Below are positions 25,608-34,635 of a stretch of 64,000 nucleotides of DNA, one piece after another; position 1 is the first letter of the stretch; every line of letters starts with the position of its first letter. The position numbers and the translations under genes were made by a program. A model generated the notes under the pieces. The model was given only the letters and a program-made list of their open reading frames with translations. It did not search any database and had not been told where the DNA came from. Source of the stretch: Paraburkholderia ribeironis (GTDB lineage: Bacteria > Pseudomonadota > Gammaproteobacteria > Burkholderiales > Burkholderiaceae); NCBI RefSeq assembly GCF_900019265.1, contig NZ_CYGX02000017.1:38107-102106 (forward strand), written 5' to 3'.

Positions 25608-25823
25608 CTAACCGGTTTCGCCTTGCGCGCGCCGCAGGCTGAGCGGGCGCATGTCGGTCCATATTTCATCGATATGGTTCAGACATTCGGTTTTGGAGCC
25701 TGTTTTGCCGACTGCTGACCAGCCATCGGGCAACGGGCGATCTGCGTGCCAGATTGAATACTGCGCTTCCAGGTTCACTACAACCGTATAGGTCGTGGCA
25801 TCGTCTTCATCGTATGTGGACAT
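25608..25823 (-). CDS. mbtH: MbtH-like NRPS adenylation partner
   Basis: MbtH proteins bind adenylation domains and are often needed for their folding or activity. The signature is complete: NLEAQYSIWHADRPLPDGW, VGKTGSKTECLNHI and WTDMRPLSLR. ATG 25823 gives a 71-residue protein of normal length with AAGGA a few bases upstream; an upstream in-frame start (25883) would add 20 unusual residues. The gene sits 86 nt after the last synthetase gene and 7 nt before the thioesterase, so all three are probably one transcript. Five adenylation domains besides the loading ligase in this cluster could use it. Confidence 0.92.
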   Translation of the reverse strand: MSTYDEDDATTYTVVVNLEAQYSIWHADRPLPDGWSAVGKTGSKTECLNHIDEIWTDMRPLSLRRAQGETG

Positions 25824-25909
25824 CGATAATCCTTGTATTGTTGAGCTTTTCAGGAACTCTACTGTTCGTGCTTCGTTACGCATTTGGGTATGTTACGAAT
25901 GGTTAATAA

Positions 25910-28900
25910 TTATCCGGCTTTCAAAACTTGTATGCAGCGCGCGATCTGGCTGCCGTCAAGCTGCGGACAGGGATCCATGCTGTTGCCCAGCAGCTTCAGG
26001 GCATTGGTGCAGTCGGCCCAGGCACAGCGGGCAGCGACCATATCATCGGGCGCCGTGGTTGCCAGCAGCGGTTCCAGACGGACCGCTACCGCATTGTTCA
26101 GCGTGTTCGGATGCGAACGCGCCTGAGTGACAACACGCTCCCGCCACTCGGAATAGGGCAGGAGATCTAGCTGATATCCAGCATCGGCGAGCCATCCGGC
26201 CATCATGCGAAAGCGGGGCGGGTGCGGGTTGTTGAGATGGAGGGCACGTCCGGAGCCTTTTTCGCTAATCGCGATGGCGATGCACGCCCGCGCCACATAG
26301 TCGACCGGCACTACGTCAAGCGGCAGGTCCAAGTCCGGTAGTGCGCCAACGGCTAGCGCAGCCCTGACCACCAGCCACAACAGGTCGTCGCTGCGGCAAT
26401 CCCCGGTTCGGCTGTGACCACCGATTCGGCTCGGACGCAGGACGGTGGTCGGCAATCCGCGCTCGCCGGCTGTCCGCACCATTTCTTCGGCGACCCATTT
26501 GCTTTTGCTATAAGCGTCATCGAGTGTATGCGGGCAACCTGGCCTGCGTTCTTCAAATATACCGTAGCGCGCGTCCATATCGCCATCGTCGAACACGCCG
26601 AGACTGGAGACGTAATGGAATGGCTTGGCCGGCCCAGTGCAGGCAAGGCGCAGTAAAGCTTCGGTTCCAGCCACATTGGCACCGCGCAACTGATCGTAAG
26701 GCTCGAGAAAATTGACCCGGCAGCCATTGTGCAGAATGAGTCCGATGTGATCGGCCAGTGCTGTGAAGTTTGCTTCCGACAGGCCGAGGAGGGGTTGTTC
26801 GAGATCGCCCGGTACGACGATCAGGCGACTGGCAAAGCGATCACGCCACAGGCCGCGCACTTGCAGGCGCGCGGAAAGACGCATGCTTCCTTCAACTGCA
26901 TCGGCAGCTCGCACGAGGCAATACACGGCCTCGAATCGATCGTCGGCTAGCGCTTCGCCCAACAGATATGTACCGAGAAACCCTGTGGCGCCGGTCAACA
27001 ACAAGGCGCGGCGATCGGAACATTGGGTCGACGGTGCGATATCGGAAGCGAGGCGCGCCTCATGACGCCAGAAATCGACCGAATCACGATCACCTGGAAC
27101 TGAATCCGCAGCCTGGGAAATGAGGCTCGCCATGCCGCCGAGGCTTGAGTCGGAAAACAGTGTCATCAACGGCAGCCTTACTCCGAATTCGGTTTCGATC
27201 TGGAACATGAGCCGGGCTGCGAGCAGAGAGTGGCCGCCCAGTTCCCAGAAGTCGTCAGTCGCCGCGATAGTGTTTGTCCCGAGTAAGGCCCGCCAGAGTA
27301 CAGCCAGGCGGCGTTCGTCGTCACCCTGCGGCGGCCGGCCGACAGTCGCAGTCGCGCGAGAGAAATCCGGGGGGGGCAGCGCCCGCAGGTCGAGCTTGCC
27401 GTTCGTCGTGAGAGGTAGGGCCGGCACCGGCATCAGAATGTCGGGAACCATATACGTGGGCAGACGAGCGACGAGATGGGCGCGCAATGCTGCAATCAGC
27501 TCCCGCCGCCGACCAGTCTGAAAGGGATCGTTAACGAGGATCGCGTCTTGCCGGGCGATTGGTCGCCGCCACGGCCGGCGAGGATCAAGGGGGGCGCGCG
27601 AAAACAGGAGGTCCATCGCGGCTGGACCGCCGTTCGCGGAGGGGGCGATGCGAGCCGCGTAACCGGAGCGCTCAGCGAGATCACGCACGGCGTCGGGATC
27701 GACCGCGCCTGCGGCTTCTGCCAGCGTTGCGGCATGCTCAACCAGTGAGTCGAGATGGCCTTCCAGTCCCTTCCCGAGCCATTCGGCGAGGAGATTTTCA
27801 GCCCACACACGTTGATTGGGCACGGCCAGAATCTCGATTAGAGCCTCGCCTGGATGCTTAAATATCCGCGTCAGTGTTTCCAGCGGATTGTCGAGTTCGC
27901 TCCAGAGCAGCGACCGCTCCGGTTCCAGTGCGGGACCTGCGATCGGATAGAGGACGACGTCATAACGGAAGCGCGTCATTTCATTCTGGTGCCGGCCTTG
28001 CTTGATACGAATGTCGGCATAACCGTGGGGCACCATGCTTTCGAAGAGAAGAGGAGCGGCCCGCAACTCGCGCTCGTCGGCAAGGGCCTGGCGCACCGCC
28101 TTTGCTACTGCCCCCGTTTGGGCGCCGGCACCCGCCCGGTGACGTGCCACGGCCGTATGGAAGGCACGAATAAGCGGGAGGCTGGGCACGTCGCCGACGA
28201 ACACCGTGCCGGTGGCGCCGACGAGATTGAGGGCGCTATCGAGCACACGTTGCAGATACGTCTGATCGGGGAAATACTGAATCACTGAGTTCAAGACGAC
28301 GACATCGACGGAGCCACTGGCGAGGCCAGAAAAGTCGTCAGCGGCTCGCAATTCGAATGCTGCCCGATCCAGTCTGCGCTCTGCCGCGAGGCTACGTACA
28401 TGGTTCAGCGCGCACCAGGAGATGTCGGTGCCAAGATAAGACACGCCGGCTTCGGTCAGCGGTAGTGCGAGCAGACCCAGTCCGCAACCAATCTCCAGTA
28501 TGCTGCGCGGCGATAGCGCCAAGATGCGCGCTACGGTCTGATCGACCCATTCGTGCATTTCCGCCGCATCTATAGCCTTGCCGCTATCGCTGTGGATCCA
28601 GCCCGCCGTGTTGAAAGGGACGCGTTCGCGATCGTCGGTGCCCATTCTATAGGCGTTGTCGAAAACCTCGCGGTAGTGCGAGATCGTAGCGGTGCGCTCC
28701 CCTTCGTTCCCGGCAAGCATTCGCGGTACAACATATCCGACAAGTTTGCGAGCGCGATCCGCGCCGGGCTTATCGCAGACGACGCAGTCGGCGACACCTT
28801 CATGCTCGCGCAATGCAGCCTCGATTTCACCGGGCTCGACGCGAAATCCGCGGTTCTTCAACTGATGATCAATGCGGCCCAGAAATTCAAGTTCTCCGTT

Positions 28901-31582
28901 CGGCAGTCGGCGTGCGAGGTCCCCGGTGCGGTAGAGCCGCTCGCCGACTGCGGAAAGCGATGAGGCGATGAAGCGCTCTGCAGTCAGACCGGGCTGGTCG
29001 AGATAACCGCGGGCCAATCCGGCGCCGCCGACGATGATCTCTCCCGACATGCCCGGCGGCACGGGTTGACCTTGGTCATCGACTATGAACAGGTCGAGAT
29101 CGTTGAGCGGTCGACCAATGATGCTGGTCGCGCTATTGACGATATCCCGTTCCGTCAATTGCCAGTGAGTGACATGCACGGTGGTTTCGGTGATGCCGTA
29201 CATGTTGATCAACTTCGGCCGATCGGCGCCAAATTTTGCCACCCACGGTCGCAGCAGCGCCGGGGAGAGCGCTTCGCCGCCGAAGATCACGAGGCGCAGC
29301 CGGTTGAGTCCGGCGTGGTCATCGAGTATAGAGCGCATCAGACCGCGAAACGCCGAAGGCGTTTGGTTGAGTACGCTGATACCGGCAGTTAAGATCAGGT
29401 CGCGAAACGCTAACGGATCGCGTGCGATCGGCGCCGGCACCACAACTAGCCGGCCTCCATGAAGCAGGGCGCCCCACAGTTCCCATACCGAAAAATCGAA
29501 GGAAATGGAGTGAAACAGGCTCCAGCTATCGTCGGGACCGGCATCGATCAGCGGCCCGGCTGCATCGAACAGCCGCAAGACTCCGCCATGGGTCACGACG
29601 ACACCTTTAGGCGTTCCAGTGGAGCCTGAGGTGAACATCACATAGGCCGCATTTTCCACACGGCAGACCGGCAGGGGAGTATCCGGCACAGCGCATTCCA
29701 TCTCGTCGATGTAAATCAGCTCGGGGCCGTCAGCCAGCAAGCCCCGCTGCGTCACAATCTTCGTCGGAGTTGACAATTCGATCAGTAATGCTAACCGGTC
29801 CGGCGGGTAGGCCGGATCCATCGGAACATAGGCGGCACCAGCTTTAAGAATCCCGATCAATGCCACAATCAACTCGACGGAGCGCTCGAGACACAGGCCT
29901 ACACGCTCCTCAGGCTTTACGCCGCGAGCCATGAGCAGCCGGGCCAAACGGTCTGAGCGCCGGTCAAGTTCCTCGTAGCTCAGCGTTTTGTCACCGCAGG
30001 TAACGGCAGGCGCCAGCCCAGCGCGCGCCGCTACCGCCGAGAATGCTGATTGCAAGGTGCGATCTGGCCGATGAACTGTCTGTCGCCGGCCTCGCGCTGC
30101 TTCTCGTATAACGCTATCGCGATCATGCAACGCCAGCGCGTAAATCGGCACGTCAGGCCTCGCCAGCGCATCGGCGAGGAGGGTGCGGAAAGCCGTCAGC
30201 AGGTGGCCGGCGGTTTCAAGTTCCATGACGCCGATCGCGTATTCCAGCGTCACGCGATCACCGGTCGGGTCCGCCTGCACTGATAACATCAGGTCAAAAA
30301 GGGCAGTGCCGTTGTACACGTCACGGGGCGCGAACCGCAAGCCTTGGGCCAATAACCGCTGGTCCGCGGCCGGACTGGCTTGATGATAGGCAAACACCAC
30401 CTGGACCAGCCGCCTCCAGCCGCTCTGCCATTCTGGCTGAAGATTGCGTACAAGCACCTCGAACGGCAGATCCTGGTGGCTGAAGCCGGCCATGGCCGTG
30501 GCGCGCACACGTGCCAGCACGGTACGAAAGGAAGGGTTGCCCCCGAGATCGGTGCGCAGCGGCAGCAAGTTGACGAAGAAGCCAATATGATTTTCGATAT
30601 CGCTGCGGTCACGGTTGGCCACGGGCGTCCCGACGCAAAGATCGGTTTCGCGACCCCAGCGGTGCAACAGGACCTTGAAGACCGCCAACAGAATCATGAA
30701 CGGAGTGCTGCCCTGGTCGCGGCAGAAAACCGCCATCTGCTCGGTCAGTGCACTCGATAATTGAATGGTCTGGCGCGCGCCCGCTTGACCGGATAGCGTG
30801 TCCGGCCGGGGGAAGGCGGGTGGCGGCAGGGTTAAAAACTGCTGTTGCCAATAGTGCAACTTTCGCGCAATTCCTTTCGTATCGAACTGGTGCCGCTGCC
30901 ACGCCGCATAGTCGTAATAGGAAATGCCAAGCGGCGGCGGCGGCGCGGCTCCTGCGATTTCGACTGCATAGAACGCAGCGAGCTCGCGCATCATGATCTG
31001 CAAAGACCAGCCGTCGCAGGCGATGTGATGGATGACCAGTCCAAATAGGTGCCGGTCCTGAGCGAGCTGGTAAAGGTGGGCGCGAACCAGTGGCCCATTG
31101 GTCAGATTGAAAGGCACACGGGCCCAGCTTTCGATGTCATGGATCGCGAGCTGCTCCGATTTTATGGCGGGCAGTTCGGCGAAATCATGAGTCGCCCATA
31201 GAAAATCGGTGGCTTCGCCCAGCTTCACCTGTGGCTTGCCGTCGATAGCGACGAATCGCGACCGCAACGGGGCATGCCGGGCAATAACCGCAGTCAAAGC
31301 CTTGCGGAGCGCTATCGCGTCCAACGCCCCGTCCAGCAGGGCCGCTCCGGCCAGATTGTTGATGGAGGTGTTCGGTGCCAGCTGATCGACAAACCACAAA
31401 CGTTCCTGCGCCAGGGCCAGTGGCGGTGGCGTGTCCGGGGGCAGGGGCGCTATGAGCTCGGCGGCACTGCCTCTTCTTGTCAGCAAGCGGGCTGCAAGAG
31501 CCTGTTTGACATCTGACATGCCCGCTGCAGAAGAGCGCCGGGCGGTAAGGACGTCTGCGGAGTGGCTATATGGACGGGTCAC
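25910..31582 (-). CDS. Terminal NRPS: C-A(Thr)-NMT-PCP-reductase
   Basis: Last elongation and release protein, 1,890 residues. Condensation domain at about 45-470 (HHIACDGWS, about 185). Adenylation domain from about 500 (FTSGSTGTPKG near 652; INMYGITETTVH near 794). Its pocket residues read DFWNIGMV(H), the known threonine code. An N-methyltransferase is inserted at about 975-1210 (LEIGCGLGLL), followed by the A10 TTNGKLD (about 1394), a carrier domain (WELGGHSLL, about 1449) and a terminal thioester reductase (about 1520-1890) with TGATGFLGTYL and YSKSKW. The product should be released as an N-methyl-threoninal aldehyde or alcohol rather than an acid or lactone. GTG start overlapping the previous stop by four bases. 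Confidence 0.93.
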   Translation of the reverse strand: MTRPYSHSADVLTARRSSAAGMSDVKQALAARLLTRRGSAAELIAPLPPDTPPPLALAQERLWFVDQLAPNTSINNLAGAALLDGALDAIALRKALTAVIARHAPLRSRFVAIDGKPQVKLGEATDFLWATHDFAELPAIKSEQLAIHDIESWARVPFNLTNGPLVRAHLYQLAQDRHLFGLVIHHIACDGWSLQIMMRELAAFYAVEIAGAAPPPPLGISYYDYAAWQRHQFDTKGIARKLHYWQQQFLTLPPPAFPRPDTLSGQAGARQTIQLSSALTEQMAVFCRDQGSTPFMILLAVFKVLLHRWGRETDLCVGTPVANRDRSDIENHIGFFVNLLPLRTDLGGNPSFRTVLARVRATAMAGFSHQDLPFEVLVRNLQPEWQSGWRRLVQVVFAYHQASPAADQRLLAQGLRFAPRDVYNGTALFDLMLSVQADPTGDRVTLEYAIGVMELETAGHLLTAFRTLLADALARPDVPIYALALHDRDSVIREAARGRRQTVHRPDRTLQSAFSAVAARAGLAPAVTCGDKTLSYEELDRRSDRLARLLMARGVKPEERVGLCLERSVELIVALIGILKAGAAYVPMDPAYPPDRLALLIELSTPTKIVTQRGLLADGPELIYIDEMECAVPDTPLPVCRVENAAYVMFTSGSTGTPKGVVVTHGGVLRLFDAAGPLIDAGPDDSWSLFHSISFDFSVWELWGALLHGGRLVVVPAPIARDPLAFRDLILTAGISVLNQTPSAFRGLMRSILDDHAGLNRLRLVIFGGEALSPALLRPWVAKFGADRPKLINMYGITETTVHVTHWQLTERDIVNSATSIIGRPLNDLDLFIVDDQGQPVPPGMSGEIIVGGAGLARGYLDQPGLTAERFIASSLSAVGERLYRTGDLARRLPNGELEFLGRIDHQLKNRGFRVEPGEIEAALREHEGVADCVVCDKPGADRARKLVGYVVPRMLAGNEGERTATISHYREVFDNAYRMGTDDRERVPFNTAGWIHSDSGKAIDAAEMHEWVDQTVARILALSPRSILEIGCGLGLLALPLTEAGVSYLGTDISWCALNHVRSLAAERRLDRAAFELRAADDFSGLASGSVDVVVLNSVIQYFPDQTYLQRVLDSALNLVGATGTVFVGDVPSLPLIRAFHTAVARHRAGAGAQTGAVAKAVRQALADERELRAAPLLFESMVPHGYADIRIKQGRHQNEMTRFRYDVVLYPIAGPALEPERSLLWSELDNPLETLTRIFKHPGEALIEILAVPNQRVWAENLLAEWLGKGLEGHLDSLVEHAATLAEAAGAVDPDAVRDLAERSGYAARIAPSANGGPAAMDLLFSRAPLDPRRPWRRPIARQDAILVNDPFQTGRRRELIAALRAHLVARLPTYMVPDILMPVPALPLTTNGKLDLRALPPPDFSRATATVGRPPQGDDERRLAVLWRALLGTNTIAATDDFWELGGHSLLAARLMFQIETEFGVRLPLMTLFSDSSLGGMASLISQAADSVPGDRDSVDFWRHEARLASDIAPSTQCSDRRALLLTGATGFLGTYLLGEALADDRFEAVYCLVRAADAVEGSMRLSARLQVRGLWRDRFASRLIVVPGDLEQPLLGLSEANFTALADHIGLILHNGCRVNFLEPYDQLRGANVAGTEALLRLACTGPAKPFHYVSSLGVFDDGDMDARYGIFEERRPGCPHTLDDAYSKSKWVAEEMVRTAGERGLPTTVLRPSRIGGHSRTGDCRSDDLLWLVVRAALAVGALPDLDLPLDVVPVDYVARACIAIAISEKGSGRALHLNNPHPPRFRMMAGWLADAGYQLDLLPYSEWRERVVTQARSHPNTLNNAVAVRLEPLLATTAPDDMVAARCAWADCTNALKLLGNSMDPCPQLDGSQIARCIQVLKAG

Positions 31583-34500
31583 GGCCTGTCATGCTCCTCA
31601 TTCGACGTTGTCTCAAGCGTGGCGTAGAGTGCAGCGGCTTGCGCATCGGTCATTGTGTAGATGCTGTCTGTCAGCAGTGCCATTACGCGTTCGGCCAGGA
31701 TCGCAACCGTCCGCGCTTCGAAAAACATCTCAAGCGGTAGTTCGATTGGCAAGCGGTCTCGAAGCCGGGAGACCACCTGTACTGCAAGCAGCGAATGCCC
31801 CCCGAGGTCCAGAAAGTCGTCACTGATGCCGATCGGGGCGATTCCCAGCACTGATTCCCACACCTCGGCGACCAGCCGTTCGGCGTCATTTCGTGGGGCG
31901 ACCGATGGTGGCAGCGTGCCTGGACGCTGCCCAAGCGCGCCCTTCGGAACCGCTGGCGATGCCGGATCACTGAGATCATCTGCGGCAATAGCAGGCTCGG
32001 CAGGCTGGGGCATGAAACCGGTGACGGGGGCAGTAGACGCGTCGATCCAGCAGCGCTCACCCTGAAATGGGTAGGTAGCAAGTTCAAGGCGGCGGCGGCC
32101 CGTCGCGGACATTCCCCACTCAATTGAATGACCCGCTAGCCAAAGCTGTGCTAAAGCCGTGTTGAAGCCTACGCTGTCCTCCTGGCCGCGAGGCAGGCAT
32201 GAAATTGTCGGGCGAGCGTCGAAGGCCCGGTGGCGGCTAACCAGCGTGCCCAGACTATACCCGGGCCCTATCTCCAATGTGGTGGTTCCCGTTCTCGCCA
32301 GTGTTTCCACCGCTAGGTCGAAGCGAACCGTGTCGCGGGTCAGCCGAACCCAGTACTCCGGTGTCTGCGCCTCCTCGCCCAGCCAGGTTCCAGTCAAGCT
32401 GGAAATCACGGGTAAGTTCGGTCGCTTCAAGGGGATCCCGGCGACGAGGGTGCCAAAGTTCTCCAGGATCGGGTCGATCATCGACGAGTGGAATGCATGG
32501 GACGTCTTCAGGCGATAGCAGGCCAGATCGGCGTTGGCGGTCGCGAATGCCTCGATCGCCGACGGCGTCCCGGACAGGACGCAGAGGTCCGGGCCGTTCA
32601 CAGCAGCGACATCTAACGCGGTGCGCGCGGTCAGCGCGGCCAGCGAGAGGGGCACTGCAAGCATGTCTCCGGCTGGCAGTGCCGCCATCATGCGGCCACG
32701 CAAGGTGACGAGTCTGACGGCGTCTGGCAGTGTCATGACCTCGGCCAGACAGGCGGCGGCAAACTCTCCCAGGCTATGTCCGAGCAGTGCGGCTGGCGGT
32801 CCTGTGCGCTCGATAATCAGGCGCCCCAGCGCATATTCCACCGCGAACAGCAACGGCTGCGTAAGGCGCGTGCTGTCCAATCGCTCGCCGCCATCGTGGG
32901 TCAGCAGGGCCTGGCGGGGATCTTCGCCGAGATGCGGTGTTATCAGCTCGGCCACGGTGTCGAAGATCCGGCGGAATGCGGGCTCGTCACGATAAAGTCC
33001 CATCGCCATGCCCGGAAATTGGGCGCCTTGACCGGGGAACAGCAGGGCAATGCCCGCCGGGGAGGCCGCGCGTACCGGTCCGGCATGGCCGCCCCGTAGC
33101 GCGGCTAGCGCCTCGTCCCGGTCGCGTACGACAGCCGCGCTCCGCCATTGCAACTGCCGCCGACCGGTATTGAGAGTGAAGGCGATATCGGCGATATCGG
33201 CCTCGTCATGGCGCAGGAGATCTGCCTCCAGATTGGCAGTGACTGCATCCAGTGCGGCGGGCGTCGCCGCCGACCACGCGAGCACCTTGACCGATTGGGC
33301 GCCCGCTCGTGGGCCTCGTGGTGGTGGCGCTTCCAGTACGACATGGGCATTGGTGCCGCCAATGCCGAATGAGCTGACGCACGCATGGCAGATACCTTGA
33401 CCCGCAGCGTACCAAGGGCTGGTATTGACCATAAATGGCGCACCATGTGCCGGGGCCAACAGATTTTGTAGCGTGGGATTCGGCTGTGTGTACCAGGGAT
33501 GTGGCGGCACAGTGCCTGTGCGTACCACCATTGCTGCCTTGATCAGCCCGGTCACACCGGCGGCTGCGTCGAGATGGCCGAGATTGGCCTTGATCGCCCC
33601 GAGCAGGCAGGGGGCGGGCCGGGGCCGCCCTTGGCGAAAGACCTCGGCCAGCGCCTGCACTTCGATTGGATCGCCGATGAGCGTGCCGGTACCATGCGCC
33701 TCGACGTAATCGATGTCAGCGGGTTCTATCCCGGCGACAGCAATCGCTTCCGTGATCACCCGCTTCTGGCCAGAAATACCGGGAGCGGTCATGCCGGCCT
33801 TCGCTCTTCCCTCATTGGACACGGCCGATCCGACGACCACCGCCATGATGTTGTCACCGTCAGCCTGGGCTTCGGCCAGTCTGCGCAGCACGACGAGGCC
33901 GGCACCGTTACCGAATACCGTGCCCGACGCACCGGCATCGAAGGGGCGACAGCTGCCGTCCACCGAAAGGATCGAGCCGGCGCGATGCAGATAACCTGCG
34001 TGCTGGGGCACGCGTAGCGTGATGCCCCCGGCGAGCGCCATGTCGCACTCGCCTGCAAGGAGGGCCTGACAGGCCAGATGGACTGCCACCAGGGAAGTCG
34101 AACAAGCGGTCTGCACGCCTACGCATGGGCCGCGCAAATCGAAATGATAGGCCGCACGGGTGGTCAGATAGTCCTTGTCATTGGCTAGCGCCACCTCGAA
34201 GACGCCGATTTCCTCGAGCCAGCGTCGATGCGGCAAGAGATTGGCGAGCAGATAAGAGCTGAGGCTACACCCGGCATAGAGGCCGATCAGGCCAGGGAAC
34301 CGGGCAGGGTCGTGGCCGGCAGCGTCCAATGCCTGCCCCACGCAGTGCAGGAATATTCGTTGCTGCGGATCCATGAGCGCGGCCTCACGCGCCGATACAC
34401 CGAAGTAGCCGGCATCGAAGAGGTCGATCCCGTCGACAGTGGCCGCGACCCGGACATAATCTGGACGTTGGTACAGGTCGGCAGCGATGCCGGCCGCGCT

Positions 34501-34635
34501 GAGTTCAGCGTCGCTCAGCGCGTCGATCGCGACCCGGCCAGTCAGCAGGTTGCTCCACAGTTCGACCACGCTTGCGGCCCCAGGGAAGCGCCCAGCGGCG
34601 CCGATGATTGCGATGCCATCAGAACCGGGATTCAT
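31579..34635 (-). CDS. Type I PKS module: KS-AT-ACP
   Basis: One polyketide module of 1,018 residues with no ketoreductase, dehydratase or enoylreductase. KS at about 5-430 with the active Cys in QTACSTSLVAVH (about 175), EAHGTGT and KANLGHLDAAAG. AT at about 530-830 with GHSLGE (about 617) and SHAFHSS (about 714), the HAFH signature of malonyl-CoA specificity. ACP at about 905-985 (LDLGGHSLLAV). It should add one unreduced malonate unit, a beta-keto group, between the beta-alanine and final threonine modules. Start ATG 34635 overlaps the preceding stop (ATGA). Its AT could also serve the AT-less module upstream, which is speculation. Confidence 0.93.
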   Translation of the reverse strand: MNPGSDGIAIIGAAGRFPGAASVVELWSNLLTGRVAIDALSDAELSAAGIAADLYQRPDYVRVAATVDGIDLFDAGYFGVSAREAALMDPQQRIFLHCVGQALDAAGHDPARFPGLIGLYAGCSLSSYLLANLLPHRRWLEEIGVFEVALANDKDYLTTRAAYHFDLRGPCVGVQTACSTSLVAVHLACQALLAGECDMALAGGITLRVPQHAGYLHRAGSILSVDGSCRPFDAGASGTVFGNGAGLVVLRRLAEAQADGDNIMAVVVGSAVSNEGRAKAGMTAPGISGQKRVITEAIAVAGIEPADIDYVEAHGTGTLIGDPIEVQALAEVFRQGRPRPAPCLLGAIKANLGHLDAAAGVTGLIKAAMVVRTGTVPPHPWYTQPNPTLQNLLAPAHGAPFMVNTSPWYAAGQGICHACVSSFGIGGTNAHVVLEAPPPRGPRAGAQSVKVLAWSAATPAALDAVTANLEADLLRHDEADIADIAFTLNTGRRQLQWRSAAVVRDRDEALAALRGGHAGPVRAASPAGIALLFPGQGAQFPGMAMGLYRDEPAFRRIFDTVAELITPHLGEDPRQALLTHDGGERLDSTRLTQPLLFAVEYALGRLIIERTGPPAALLGHSLGEFAAACLAEVMTLPDAVRLVTLRGRMMAALPAGDMLAVPLSLAALTARTALDVAAVNGPDLCVLSGTPSAIEAFATANADLACYRLKTSHAFHSSMIDPILENFGTLVAGIPLKRPNLPVISSLTGTWLGEEAQTPEYWVRLTRDTVRFDLAVETLARTGTTTLEIGPGYSLGTLVSRHRAFDARPTISCLPRGQEDSVGFNTALAQLWLAGHSIEWGMSATGRRRLELATYPFQGERCWIDASTAPVTGFMPQPAEPAIAADDLSDPASPAVPKGALGQRPGTLPPSVAPRNDAERLVAEVWESVLGIAPIGISDDFLDLGGHSLLAVQVVSRLRDRLPIELPLEMFFEARTVAILAERVMALLTDSIYTMTDAQAAALYATLETTSNEEHDRP